In this document: in pieces, positions 30,872 through 39,029 of the stretch
Layout of the letters: each line of letters opens with the position of its first letter
Position numbering within the stretch: position 1 is the first letter of the stretch
Source of the DNA: an uncultured Eubacteriales bacterium
GTDB taxonomy: Bacteria > Bacillota > Clostridia > Christensenellales > CAG-138
Direction of reading: 5' to 3'
Assembly (NCBI GenBank): GCA_902802805.1
Contig: CADCNE010000016.1
Location: forward strand, 1-42,606
Length of the DNA stretch: 42,606 nt
Notes under the pieces: generated by a model
What the model saw: only the letters and a program-made list of their open reading frames with translations
What the model was told of the DNA's origin: nothing
The model's database searches: none
Made by a program: the position numbers and the translations under genes

Positions 30872-32011
30872 GTGCGCCGTTTCGTTTCGCTGCTGTTGAC
30901 CGTGTTCATCCTGCTGCTGCCCGTGGGGACTTGGGGGGAGGGGGAGCCCGTGGAGGTGTCCGCCTCCGCCTGGTGTTTGTCCCTGCCCGGTCGGGCGGAG
31001 CCCCTGCTGGATAAAAAGGGCACGGAGCCCATGTCCGTGGCGGGCCTAAGGAAACTCCCCGCCGTGCTGACCCTGTGCCGGGCCTTCGACAGCGGCCTCA
31101 TCGCCGAGAGCACCGGCATGCAGGTTTCGCCCCACGCCGCGTCCATCTCCGGCCCCACGGCCTTTCTGGAGTCCGGGGAGCGGATCGAAGCCGGGGAGCT
31201 GCTGAAGGCGGCGGTGATGATCTCCGCCGGGGACGCCATCGTGACGTTGGGGGAGAACGCTTTCGGGTCCGAGAGCGTGTTCCTCAACAATATCCAGGTC
31301 ACCCTGAAGGAGTTGGGGATCGACCGAACCCTCACCGACTGCCTGGGCACGGGCGTCGCCTTCTCCGCGTTGGACCTGTGCACCCTGGGCGCTGCCGCCG
31401 CAAAGAGCCAGCACTTCTGCCGCTGGGCGGGGCAGTACATGGAGCATATCGTCCATTCCGGGGGGAGGGAGACGGAGCTGGTCAACGCCAACCGGATGAT
31501 CCGCAGCTACTCTGGCTGCTTCGGCCTCATGACCGGCTCCCAGAAGGAGGAGGGCTACACCGGCGTCTTTGCCGTGAAGCGAAACGACGTAGTCTACGTA
31601 GCCGCCGTCATCGGCGCCAAGTCCAGCGAGGATCGCTTTGCCGCCGCAGGCTCCCTCTTCGACTACGCCTTCGCTACCTTCCAGCCCGTGCGCCTGACGG
31701 GAGCGGGGGAGGTGGCAGCCCCGGACTGGCCCGTCCTCTCAGGGGACCGGGCCACCGTGGACCTGGTGGCCCATGAGGACGCCTCCCTGCTCCTAAACAA
31801 GTCGGCGGGGAAAGTGGACCGGCGGCTGGACGTAGAGGACCCCCTGACCGCGCCCCTGTACGCTGACGTGACCGTGGGCAGCGCCGTGTTCACCCTGGGC
31901 GGGGAGGAGGTATTCGCTGTGGCCCTGTACCCGGCGGCGGACGTGGCGTCCCACTCCCTGGTCGATCTCCTGCGCCGGGTGGGCCGGTCCTACCTGCGCA
32001 CGGGCGGCTAA
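30872..32011 (+). CDS. DacF-like D,D-carboxypeptidase homologue, catalytically dead
   Basis: This 379-residue secreted protein (signal peptide about 1-22, VSLLLTVFILLLPVGTWG) aligns by eye with S11 D-alanyl-D-alanine carboxypeptidases of the DacF group: GTEPMSVAGLRKLPAVLTL ... AFDSG, HAASISGPTAFLESGE, ELLKAAVMISAGDA, LVNANRMIRSYSGCFG. All three catalytic motifs are lost: SxxK is GLRK, SxN is SAG and KTG is MTG. The C-terminal beta domain (from about 265) is kept. It probably binds wall material or a partner without cleaving it. GTG at 30872 with AAAAGGAGG upstream. deoB-dacF neighbourhood supports a sporulation-linked ancestry. Confidence 0.82.
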   Translation: MRRFVSLLLTVFILLLPVGTWGEGEPVEVSASAWCLSLPGRAEPLLDKKGTEPMSVAGLRKLPAVLTLCRAFDSGLIAESTGMQVSPHAASISGPTAFLESGERIEAGELLKAAVMISAGDAIVTLGENAFGSESVFLNNIQVTLKELGIDRTLTDCLGTGVAFSALDLCTLGAAAAKSQHFCRWAGQYMEHIVHSGGRETELVNANRMIRSYSGCFGLMTGSQKEEGYTGVFAVKRNDVVYVAAVIGAKSSEDRFAAAGSLFDYAFATFQPVRLTGAGEVAAPDWPVLSGDRATVDLVAHEDASLLLNKSAGKVDRRLDVEDPLTAPLYADVTVGSAVFTLGGEEVFAVALYPAADVASHSLVDLLRRVGRSYLRTGG

Positions 32012-32016
32012 GGGAC

Positions 32017-32045
32017 TTGAAAAGTGGGGGCGCATAGGGTATACT
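32017..32045 (+). promoter_or_regulatory. Promoter producing a leaderless M50-protease mRNA
   Basis: TTGAAA (32017-32022), 17-bp spacer, TATACT (32040-32045), then six bases and ATG at 32052. No ribosome binding site fits between. Confidence 0.75.
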
Positions 32046-32051
32046 GTCCCC

Positions 32052-32696
32052 ATGAGCCGTATCCAGTATTTCATCCAAAACCCGTTGCAGCTCCTGTACA
32101 TGCTGCCCGCCCTGCTCCTCGGTTTGACCCTCCACGAGTGGGGCCACGCCTACGCGGCCTATCGCTGCGGCGATCCTACGGCCCGGAATTTGGGGCGCAT
32201 GAGCCTGAATCCGATCGACCACTTCGATATTCTGGGCACCCTCTGTCTGCTGTTTTTAGGCTTCGGGTGGGCCAAGCCCGTGCCGGTGAACCCCCGGAAC
32301 TTCAGGCATTTCAAGCGGGACGACATCATCGTCTCCCTGGCCGGGGTGACCATGAACCTGCTGCAGGTGATCTTCTTCTCCGCATTGTTCATCGTGCTGG
32401 TGCGTTGGAACAACATGCTGTTCTTCAACGACGCCTTCTACTGCATCTTCCTGAACCTTATCGGCATCAACACCACGCTGATCATCTTCAATCTGATCCC
32501 CATCCCGCCCCTGGACGGCAGCCACGTAGCGGAAAACCTGCTGGCCCGCCGGGTGCCCTACAAGGTCTGGGCCTTCCTGCGCCAGTACGGCCGCTACATC
32601 CTGCTGGCCCTGCTGTGGCTGGGCATATTGGATTACCCCATCGCCTGGGCCCACAACCTGGTCTTCAGCATCATCAGCAAGCTCCTGGTGGCGTAG
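32052..32696 (+). CDS. Site-2 protease family (M50) membrane metalloprotease
   Basis: This 214-residue intramembrane zinc protease carries HEWGH (about 28-32 in GLTLHEWGHAYAAY) and the second metal motif NLIPIPPLDGSHV (about 149-161). Six hydrophobic segments are visible. It belongs to the short YwhC/Rip-like branch without a PDZ domain. Substrate unknown. It directly abuts scpA (TAG then ATG), an arrangement common in Clostridia, and has a leaderless-type promoter. Confidence 0.92.
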   Translation: MSRIQYFIQNPLQLLYMLPALLLGLTLHEWGHAYAAYRCGDPTARNLGRMSLNPIDHFDILGTLCLLFLGFGWAKPVPVNPRNFRHFKRDDIIVSLAGVTMNLLQVIFFSALFIVLVRWNNMLFFNDAFYCIFLNLIGINTTLIIFNLIPIPPLDGSHVAENLLARRVPYKVWAFLRQYGRYILLALLWLGILDYPIAWAHNLVFSIISKLLVA

Positions 32697-33485
32697 ATGG
32701 ACGGGTATCGGGTACACATCCAGGACTTCGACGGTCCCCTCGATCTCTTACTCCACCTGATCGAAAAGGCGGAGGTGAACATCGAGGATATCTTCGTGTC
32801 CGAGATCACGGCGGAGTATTTGGCGTACATGGAGGACCTGACCGAGGATGAGCTGGACGCGGCCAGCGACTTCCTCACCGTGGCGACCCAGCTGGTCTAT
32901 TTGAAGTCCAGGCACCTGCTGCCCCGGCCCGCGCCTCTTGAGGAGGACGAGGAGGAGGACCCGGAGGAGGCCTTCATCCGCCGGTTGAAGGAGTATAAGA
33001 TCTACAAGGCCGCCGGAGAGGAGCTGAGCGCCCTCTACGACCAGGCCCGGCTCCGGTTCGCCCGGCTCCCCGAGGAGCTGCCGCCCCCCAGGGAGGAGGC
33101 GGATCTCGCAGACGCCACCACGGAGGGGCTGCTGAAAGCCTTTCTGCAGGCCCTGGCGGGGGCCAGGGACGCGGAGGAGGGGCCCAAGGAGCAGCGGGTC
33201 CGCCAGGATACCTACACCGTCCGGGAGCGATCCGGCCTTATCCGCAAAAAGCTCATGGAGAACGCCCACCTGTCCTTTAGGGAGCTGCTTTCCGAGCATC
33301 CCACCCGCATGGAGGTGGTGGTCACCTTCATGGCGGTGCTGGAGATGATGGGCCGCGGCGAGGTCCACATCACCCAGGGGGACACCTTTGCCCCCATCCG
33401 CATCCACATGCGGACGCTCAGGGAGGACGGGGAGGACACGGTGTACATGGACGAGGAGGAAGCGCTGCCGAGCGCGGAGAAGTAA
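32697..33485 (+). CDS. scpA: Segregation and condensation protein A
   Basis: This 262-residue kleisin bridges the SMC heads in the condensin complex that organises and separates chromosomes. The N-terminal signature YRVHIQDFDGPLDLLLHLIEKAEVNI is clear, followed by the acidic middle (LEEDEEEDPEEAF) and the C-terminal winged helix (SFRELLSEHPTRMEVVVTFMAVLEMM). The ATG directly follows the M50 gene stop and its stop is directly followed by the scpB ATG, so all three are translated in series. Confidence 0.96.
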   Translation: MDGYRVHIQDFDGPLDLLLHLIEKAEVNIEDIFVSEITAEYLAYMEDLTEDELDAASDFLTVATQLVYLKSRHLLPRPAPLEEDEEEDPEEAFIRRLKEYKIYKAAGEELSALYDQARLRFARLPEELPPPREEADLADATTEGLLKAFLQALAGARDAEEGPKEQRVRQDTYTVRERSGLIRKKLMENAHLSFRELLSEHPTRMEVVVTFMAVLEMMGRGEVHITQGDTFAPIRIHMRTLREDGEDTVYMDEEEALPSAEK

Positions 33486-34007
33486 ATGGACAGGATCACA
33501 TCCAAGATAGAAAGCATACTGTTCGTGGCCGGGGAGCCGGTGCTGCTTAGCGAGCTTTGTCGGGGCCTGGAGCTCACGGAGGGGGAGCTCAAGCAAAAGC
33601 TGTTTGAACTCCAATTATCCTACGAGGCGGAGGATCGGGGCCTCAGACTCTTCACCACGGCGGACACCGCCCAGCTCACCACGGCGGCGGAGAACGCCGA
33701 GGCGGTGGAAGCGGTACTGAACCCCACCCAGCAGCGGAGCCTCTCTAACTCCGTCCTGGAGACTCTGGCCATCGTGGCCTACCGCCAGCCCGTGACCCGG
33801 GGCGAGATCGAGGAGGTCCGGGGCGTCCGCTGCGAGTACGCGGTGGAGCGGCTCCTGAAGCTGGGCCTTATCGCCATCTCCGGCCGAAAGGACGTGCCCG
33901 GCCGGCCCATGCTGCTGGTCACCACGGACACCTTCCTCCATAAGTTCAACCTGACGAGCCTGGACGAGCTTCCTCAGCTCCCCCAGGAGCTCTTCGAGAC
34001 CGTTTGA
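33486..34007 (+). CDS. scpB: Segregation and condensation protein B
   Basis: This 173-residue protein pairs as a dimer on ScpA. Two winged-helix domains are visible: ITSKIESILFVAGEPVLLSEL and SVLETLAIVAYRQPVTRGEIEEVRGV, then GRKDVPGRPMLLVTTDTFLHKF. Length is typical. Adjacent to scpA without spacing. Confidence 0.96.
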   Translation: MDRITSKIESILFVAGEPVLLSELCRGLELTEGELKQKLFELQLSYEAEDRGLRLFTTADTAQLTTAAENAEAVEAVLNPTQQRSLSNSVLETLAIVAYRQPVTRGEIEEVRGVRCEYAVERLLKLGLIAISGRKDVPGRPMLLVTTDTFLHKFNLTSLDELPQLPQELFETV

Positions 34008-34016
34008 AAATTCGGG

Positions 34017-34082
34017 TTGACAATTCCAACTTCATAGGGTATACTGTTCAGGCTGTAAAGTAAAAATACTTTACAGCCTTTT
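34017..34082 (+). promoter_or_regulatory. ylxM-ffh promoter with palindrome at the transcription start
   Basis: TTGACA (34017-34022), 17-bp spacer, TATACT (34040-34045). A perfect 12-bp dyad, GGCTGTAAAGTA (34051-34062) and TACTTTACAGCC (34067-34078) with an AAAA centre, begins where transcription should start and is followed by TTTT. It could be a repressor operator, a 5' stem-loop protecting the mRNA, or an attenuator. Confidence 0.8.
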
Positions 34083-34094
34083 GCTGAGGTGACT

Positions 34095-34439
34095 ATGGAC
34101 AAGCTGATCGAGCTGGGCGAGCTTTTGGACTGGTACGGCCTGTTGCTGACCGAAAAGCAGCGGGAGATCATGGCCCAGTACGCCAACGAGAACTGCTCCC
34201 TATCCGAGATCGCCGAGCGGGAGGGCATCTCCCGCCAGGGGGTCCGCGACACATTGAAGCGGGCCGAGGAGCAGCTCAGGGAGTATGAGAAGACCTTGCA
34301 TCTGGTGGAGAAGTTCAACCGCCAGGAGAAGCTCATGGCCGCCATGCGCCTGCTGGTGAAGGAGAGCCACGTAACGGACCGGGAGAAGGAGCTGCTGCAG
34401 CAGGGCCTGGACACCGTAGAAAATGTTTGGGAGGAGTAG
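34095..34439 (+). CDS. ylxM: YlxM family SRP-associated DNA-binding-like protein
   Basis: This 114-residue UPF0122 protein has a sigma-70-region-4-like helix-turn-helix: LLTEKQREIMAQYANENCSLSEIAEREGIS followed by RQGVRDTLKRAEEQLREYE, then a helical tail. YlxM is encoded next to ffh in most Firmicutes, and in Streptococcus it has been linked to the signal recognition particle. ATG 34095 has GAGG 5 nt before it; an in-frame GTG at 34089 is less well placed. Confidence 0.9.
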   Translation: MDKLIELGELLDWYGLLLTEKQREIMAQYANENCSLSEIAEREGISRQGVRDTLKRAEEQLREYEKTLHLVEKFNRQEKLMAAMRLLVKESHVTDREKELLQQGLDTVENVWEE

Positions 34440-34525
34440 TGTGAAAAACTCGGTTTTTCACACCACGCAGTTTGTGCCCTTGCTGCGGACCGGCGCAGCA
34501 ATTTCGCAAGCGAAACCGGCAAAAC
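34438..34525. repeat. Hairpins between ylxM and ffh
   Basis: GTGTGAAAAAC/GTTTTTCACAC (34438-34462) is a perfect 11-bp stem with a 3-nt loop spanning the ylxM stop. A second, GC-rich nested dyad (GCAGTTT with AAACTGC arms, 34467-34529) follows. They could modulate ffh expression or be REP-like DNA; no T-run marks a full terminator. Confidence 0.55.
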
Positions 34526-34546
34526 TGCCAAGAAAGGAATGAAAAA

Positions 34547-35881
34547 ATGGCATTCGAAGGCATTTCGGGCGGTCTTCAAAACATCTTCAAGAAGCTGACG
34601 GGCCGCGGGCGCTTGTCCGAAAAGGACGTGAAGGACGCCATGCGGGAGATCCGCCTGGTCCTGCTGGAAGCCGACGTCAACTACCTGGTGGTGAAGGACT
34701 TCGTAAAGCGGGTCACCGAGCGGGCCGTGGGCGCGGACGTTCTCGAGAGCCTGACCCCGGGCCAGCAGATCATCAAGATCGTCAACGAGGAGATGACGGC
34801 CCTCATGGGCGCCACCAACGCCCGGCTGGACTTTGGGTCCACTAAGCCCGCCATCATCCTCATGGCCGGCCTTCAGGGCGCGGGCAAGACCACCATGTGC
34901 GGCAAGCTCGCCATGCTCCTCAAGAAGCAGTACGGCAAGAACCCCTTGCTTTGCGCCTGCGACGTGTATCGGCCCGCCGCCATCGACCAGCTGAAGGTGG
35001 TGGGGGAGAAGGTGGGCGTTCCCGTCTTCGAGAAGGGGCAGATCGATCCGGTGAAGATCGCCAGCGAGGCCGTGGAATACGCCCGGCGCAACTTCTACGA
35101 CGTGCTCATCGTGGACACTGCGGGTCGTCTCCATGTGGACGAAGAGATGATGGGCGAGCTCAAAAAGCTTCGGGACCTCCTGGACCCCGCCGAGGTGCTC
35201 CTGGTCATCGACGCCATGACCGGTCAGGACGCCGTGAACGCGGCCAAGGCCTTCCATGAGGCGGTGCCCCTCACCGGCGTGATCCTCACCAAGCTGGACG
35301 GCGACACCCGAGGCGGCGCGGCCCTCTCTGTCAAGGCGGTCACCGGCAAGCCCATCAAGTTCGCGGGCACCGGCGAGAAGCTCACCGACATCGAGCCCTT
35401 CCATCCCGACCGCATGGCCTCCCGCATTTTGGGCATGGGCGATGTGCTCACCCTCATCGAGAAGGCCCAGCAGGCCTTCGACGAGAAGAAGGCCGCCGAG
35501 ATGGAGAAGAAGATGCGCACTGCGTCCTTCGATCTCAACGACTTCCTGGACCAGATGGAGCAGATGCAGAACATGGGCTCCATGGAGGACATGCTCAAGA
35601 TGATCCCCGGGGCGTCGAAGCTGGGCAACGTGCAGGTGGACGAAAAGCAGCTCGCCCGTACCAAGGCCATCATCCAGTCCATGACCAAGGCTGAGCGGTC
35701 CGACCCGGACCTTCTCAATGCCTCCCGTAGGAAGCGCATCGCCAAGGGCAGCGGCACCACCGTCCAGGAGGTGAACCGGCTCATGAACCAGTTCAACCAG
35801 AGCCGCCAGCTCATGAAGCAGATGACCAACAAGAAGTTTTTGAAGCGGGCCAGCCGCGGCGGGTTCCCCTTCGGCTTCTAA
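34547..35881 (+). CDS. ffh: Signal recognition particle GTPase
   Basis: This 444-residue protein binds signal sequences and SRP RNA and targets ribosomes to FtsY at the membrane. N-domain (FEGISGGLQNIFKKLTGRG), G-domain with G1 LMAGLQGAGKTTMCGKLA, DVYRPAAIDQL, DTAGRLHVDEEMM and TKLDGDTRGGAALS, and the methionine-rich M-domain (LDQMEQMQNMGSMEDMLKMI ... RIAKGSGTTVQEVNRL) are all present. AGAAAGGA precedes ATG 34547. Confidence 0.98.
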   Translation: MAFEGISGGLQNIFKKLTGRGRLSEKDVKDAMREIRLVLLEADVNYLVVKDFVKRVTERAVGADVLESLTPGQQIIKIVNEEMTALMGATNARLDFGSTKPAIILMAGLQGAGKTTMCGKLAMLLKKQYGKNPLLCACDVYRPAAIDQLKVVGEKVGVPVFEKGQIDPVKIASEAVEYARRNFYDVLIVDTAGRLHVDEEMMGELKKLRDLLDPAEVLLVIDAMTGQDAVNAAKAFHEAVPLTGVILTKLDGDTRGGAALSVKAVTGKPIKFAGTGEKLTDIEPFHPDRMASRILGMGDVLTLIEKAQQAFDEKKAAEMEKKMRTASFDLNDFLDQMEQMQNMGSMEDMLKMIPGASKLGNVQVDEKQLARTKAIIQSMTKAERSDPDLLNASRRKRIAKGSGTTVQEVNRLMNQFNQSRQLMKQMTNKKFLKRASRGGFPFGF

Positions 35882-35892
35882 GACAAAAGGAA

Positions 35893-35913
35893 AAAATGGG
35901 GCCACCCCGTTTT
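35893..35913 (+). terminator. ffh terminator
   Basis: AAAATGGGG pairs with CCCCGTTTT (one G-T pair) across CCA and ends in a T-run. Confidence 0.75.
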
Positions 35914-35955
35914 CATACATCAAAATAGAAAGATAAAACAAGGAGAAAACAAACA

Positions 35956-36198
35956 ATGCTGAAGATCAGACTGCGCCGCATGGGCGCCAAGAAAGCCCCC
36001 TTCTACCGTATCATCGTGGCCGATTCCCGCGCGCCCCGCAACGGCGCCTTCGTGGAGGAGCTGGGCTACTACAATCCCGGCACCGAGCCCGCGGAACTGA
36101 AGGTCGACAACGAGAAGGCCGCCGCCTGGATGAAGAACGGCGCCCAGCCCACCGACACCGTCCGCGCCCTGCTCAAGAAGTCCGGCGCCATCGAGTAA
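35956..36198 (+). CDS. rpsP: 30S ribosomal protein S16
   Basis: This 80-residue small-subunit protein shows [39 protein letters not shown] and the [11 protein letters not shown] end. AAGGAG precedes the ATG. First gene of rpsP-khpA-rimM-trmD. Confidence 0.98.
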   Translation: MLKIRLRRMGAKKAPFYRIIVADSRAPRNGAFVEELGYYNPGTEPAELKVDNEKAAAWMKNGAQPTDTVRALLKKSGAIE

Positions 36199-36201
36199 GC
36201 C

Positions 36202-36429
36202 ATGGACGAGCTGGTACTGTTTATCGCCAAAAGCCTGGTGGACAAGCCTGACGAAGTAAAGGTGGAGATGCACGAGGACGACGACGCGTTCGTCATCGAG
36301 CTTTCCGTGGACCCCTCCGACGTGGGCAAGGTCATCGGCAAGCAGGGCCGCATCGCCAAGGCCATCCGCACCATCGTCAAGGCGGCCTCCGTGGACGCTG
36401 AGAAGAAGTACGTGGTGGACATCCTGTGA
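36202..36429 (+). CDS. khpA: KH-domain RNA-binding protein KhpA
   Basis: This 75-residue single KH-domain protein contains the GxxG loop in VGKVIGKQGRIAKAIRTIVKA. KhpA partners with KhpB/Jag and binds many RNAs in Firmicutes, affecting cell division and elongation. Separated by 3 bp from rpsP; its TGA overlaps the GTG of rimM. Confidence 0.95.
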   Translation: MDELVLFIAKSLVDKPDEVKVEMHEDDDAFVIELSVDPSDVGKVIGKQGRIAKAIRTIVKAASVDAEKKYVVDIL

Positions 36430-36941
36430 CGGAGTACCTGCGCGTTGGGTTCATCGCCCGGCCTCACGGCCTCAAGGGGGCCGTGAAGCTGGACCCCCTC
36501 ACCGACGACGTCCATCGCTTCAAAGGCATGACGGAAGGATATTTGGAGCTGCACGGGAGCTATGCCCCCGTGCGGCTTTCTGTGCTTTCCTGCCGCCCGG
36601 ACGCGGTGGTGGTCGAGATCGAGGGCTACGACACCGTGGAAGCGGCCCAGACCCTTCGAGGCGGGTTCCTCTGTGTAGACCGAGCTCACGCAGCACAGCT
36701 GCCCGAATATACCTATTTTATCGCGGACCTTATCGGCCTCACCGTCACCGACACAGAGGGCAAAGCCTACGGCAAGATCACGGATGTGCTCGCCACCGGC
36801 GCCAACGATGTGTACGTCATCGACGGCGGCAGGCTCATGGTCCCCGCCCTCAAAAAGGTCATCGAGAGGGTGGACGTAGCTGGCGGCCAGATGGTTTTCA
36901 AGGCGGACGTGCTCAGGGAGGTGGGTCTCTTTGCGGATTGA
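36426..36941 (+). CDS. rimM: Ribosome maturation factor RimM
   Basis: This 171-residue protein helps mature the 30S head and binds S19. N-terminal RimM domain (YLRVGFIARPHGLKGAVKLDPL) and C-terminal PRC-barrel (YTYFIADLIGLTVTDTEGKAYG ... VPALKKVIERVD) are intact. GTG start overlapping the khpA stop (GTGA). Confidence 0.96.
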   Translation: MTEYLRVGFIARPHGLKGAVKLDPLTDDVHRFKGMTEGYLELHGSYAPVRLSVLSCRPDAVVVEIEGYDTVEAAQTLRGGFLCVDRAHAAQLPEYTYFIADLIGLTVTDTEGKAYGKITDVLATGANDVYVIDGGRLMVPALKKVIERVDVAGGQMVFKADVLREVGLFAD

Positions 36942-37632
36942 CATCCTCACCCTGTTTCCGGAGATGTTCGCGGGACCCTTTTCGGAGTCCATGCTGGGCC
37001 GGGCTCAGGAGAATGGGCTCCTGTCCATCCATATCCACAACATCCGGGACTGGGCCGACAACAAGCACAGCAAAGCGGACGACTACCCCTTCGGCGGCGG
37101 GGCGGGCCTCGTCATGATGGCCCAGCCCATCTTCGACGCCATCGAAGCTGTGGACCCGGATCATGAGGCGTTTCGCCTGCTCATGACCCCCCGGGGCAAG
37201 CTCCTCACCACAGAGCGGGCCCGGGACCTCGCCCGGCACCCCCGGCTGCTCCTTCTCTGCGGCCACTACGAGGGAGTGGACGAGCGGGTCATGGCCCTCA
37301 TGGACGCTGAGGTGTCCATCGGCGATTACATCCTCACCGGCGGCGAGCTGCCCGCCATGGTCCTCACCGACTGCGTCAGCCGCTTCGTGCCCGGGGTCCT
37401 GGGCAAGGGGGAGAGCGCGGAGGAGGAGAGCTTCTCAAAAAGCCTCTTAGAGTATCCCCAGTACACCCGGCCCGCCTCTTTCCGGGGGCAGGACGTGCCG
37501 GAGGTGCTGCTCAGCGGCCACGCGGCGAACATCGAAGCCTGGCGGCACCAGCAGGCCCTGGAAAAGACCCGGGAAAACCGGCCGGAGCTCCTGGGCATCT
37601 ACGGAAAATACTACGAAAACAAGGGGAAATAG
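36931..37632 (+). CDS. trmD: tRNA (guanine-37-N1)-methyltransferase
   Basis: This 233-residue SPOUT knot enzyme methylates G37 of tRNAs reading CNN codons and prevents frameshifting. Motifs: RIDILTLFPEMFAGPFSES, ADDYPFGGGAGLVMMAQP, LLLCGHYEGVDERVM and EVSIGDYILTGGELPAMV. It starts at TTG 36931 inside the rimM 3' end (11-bp overlap), with GGGAGGTG upstream, so its translation is coupled to rimM. Confidence 0.97.
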   Translation: MRIDILTLFPEMFAGPFSESMLGRAQENGLLSIHIHNIRDWADNKHSKADDYPFGGGAGLVMMAQPIFDAIEAVDPDHEAFRLLMTPRGKLLTTERARDLARHPRLLLLCGHYEGVDERVMALMDAEVSIGDYILTGGELPAMVLTDCVSRFVPGVLGKGESAEEESFSKSLLEYPQYTRPASFRGQDVPEVLLSGHAANIEAWRHQQALEKTRENRPELLGIYGKYYENKGK

Positions 37633-37635
37633 GGG

Positions 37636-37664
37636 TTGCAATCCCCAAACATCCATGCTATAAT
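37636..37664 (+). promoter_or_regulatory. rplS promoter
   Basis: TTGCAA (37636-37641), 17-bp spacer, TATAAT (37659-37664), leaving a leader of about 90 nt that can fold locally and may hold L19 control signals. Confidence 0.8.
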
Positions 37665-37760
37665 ACGCCCGTTGCGGCAATGGACGGTCCACTGTCATGC
37701 TTTTTGCGGTCATGAACGCCCGTATCGCTCAATGGCATTGAACGAAAGGAGAAAATCAAA

Positions 37761-38114
37761 ATGTCCGACATCATCAAAGAATTGGAAAAAGAACAGCTGC
37801 GTACCGACCTGCCTGAGCTGGAGATCGGCGATCAGGTCCGGGTGTACGTGAAGGTCGTGGAGGGCACTCACGAGCGTCTGCAGAACTTCGAAGGCATCGT
37901 CATCAAGATGGAGGGCGGCGGCATCCGCAAGTCCTTCACCGTCCGCCGTATCTCTTACGGCGTGGGCGTGGAGCGCACCTTCCCCTATCACAGCCCCCGC
38001 ATCGGCCGCATCGAGGTGGTCCGTCACGGCGTCGTCCGCCGCGCGAAGCTGTACTACCTCCGGGAGCGTTCCGGCAAGGCCGCCAAGATCCGCGAGCGCA
38101 TCGTCACCAAATAA
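37761..38114 (+). CDS. rplS: 50S ribosomal protein L19
   Basis: This 117-residue protein sits at the subunit interface. Recognisable: [59 protein letters not shown] and [25 protein letters not shown] precedes the ATG. Own promoter and terminator. Confidence 0.98.
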   Translation: MSDIIKELEKEQLRTDLPELEIGDQVRVYVKVVEGTHERLQNFEGIVIKMEGGGIRKSFTVRRISYGVGVERTFPYHSPRIGRIEVVRHGVVRRAKLYYLRERSGKAAKIRERIVTK

Positions 38115-38123
38115 GGACTTCAA

Positions 38124-38149
38124 GCCCCGCCAAGCACGGGGCTTTTTTG
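38124..38149 (+). terminator. rplS terminator
   Basis: GCCCCG (38124-38129) and CGGGGC (38137-38142) followed by TTTTTTG. Confidence 0.9.
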
Positions 38150-38169
38150 ATTTTCAGCGAGGATAGACA

Positions 38170-39018
38170 ATGCTTATCCAATGGTACCCGGGGCACATGG
38201 CGAAAGCCAAGCGGATGCTCCAGGAAAACTTAAAACTGGTGGACGCGGTGGCGGAGATCGTGGACGCCCGAGCCCCGGAGGCGTCCCGGAACCCGGACTT
38301 TGATTCACTGTTCGCCCACAAGGCCCGGCTGATCCTGCTCAACAAGGCGGACCTGGCCGACGAAGCTATGACCCGCCGCTTCGTGGACTACTACAAGGAC
38401 CGTGGCTTTCTGGCCGCGCCTATCGTCTCCACCGGCGCCGCCGGGAAGAAGCAGGCCGTATCCCTCATGGAGCGGGCCGTAGCCGACAAGGTCCAGCGCA
38501 TGGAGGCGAAGGGGGTCAAAAAGACCGTTCGCGTCATGGTGGTGGGCATCCCCAACGTGGGCAAATCCACCTTTATCAACCGCATCGCGGGCGAAGCGCG
38601 GGCCAAGACCGGCGACACCCCCGGCGTCACCCGCAGTAAGCAGTGGGTGAAGGTCAACGCCTATCTCGAGCTCATGGACAGCCCCGGCCTCCTCTGGCCC
38701 AAGCTGGAGGATCAGGACAAGGCCCTGTCCCTGGCGTTTCTTGGCTCCATCAACGACGACATCTTGGACGGGGAGGAACTGGCCCAAAAGCTGCTCGTTC
38801 GTCTGCGGGAGCTGGTGCCCCAGGCCCTTATGGACCGATATAAGAAGATCACCGCCGACACCCCGGAAGCTGAACTTCTGGAGGCGGTGGCGAGGAGCCG
38901 CGGCTTCCTGCTGTCCGGCGGTATATTGGACACCGAGCGGGCCGCCCGCATCGTCCTCGACGAGTTCCGTGGCGGCAAGATCGCAAGGGTGACGTTGGAC
39001 GAGGTACCGAGGGATTAG
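38170..39018 (+). CDS. rbgA: Ribosome biogenesis GTPase RbgA (YlqF)
   Basis: This 282-residue GTPase has circularly permuted G motifs: LLNKADLAD (G4) precedes GIPNVGKSTFIN (G1), TPGVTRSKQW (G2) and DSPGLLWPK (G3). It is needed for late 50S assembly in Bacillus. N-terminal IQWYPGHMAKAKRML signature is present. Starts 21 bp after the rplS terminator. Confidence 0.96.
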   Translation: MLIQWYPGHMAKAKRMLQENLKLVDAVAEIVDARAPEASRNPDFDSLFAHKARLILLNKADLADEAMTRRFVDYYKDRGFLAAPIVSTGAAGKKQAVSLMERAVADKVQRMEAKGVKKTVRVMVVGIPNVGKSTFINRIAGEARAKTGDTPGVTRSKQWVKVNAYLELMDSPGLLWPKLEDQDKALSLAFLGSINDDILDGEELAQKLLVRLRELVPQALMDRYKKITADTPEAELLEAVARSRGFLLSGGILDTERAARIVLDEFRGGKIARVTLDEVPRD

Positions 39019-39029
39019 TTTTTTCTTTT

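Noticed and set aside
30860..31020. Active D-Ala-D-Ala carboxypeptidase
   Set aside because: The nucleophile Ser, the SxN Asn and the KTG Lys are all replaced, so an active enzyme call was not kept.
33974..35956. A 660-codon frame opposite ylxM-ffh
   Set aside because: Antisense of the well-supported ffh gene, no start signals and no known motif.
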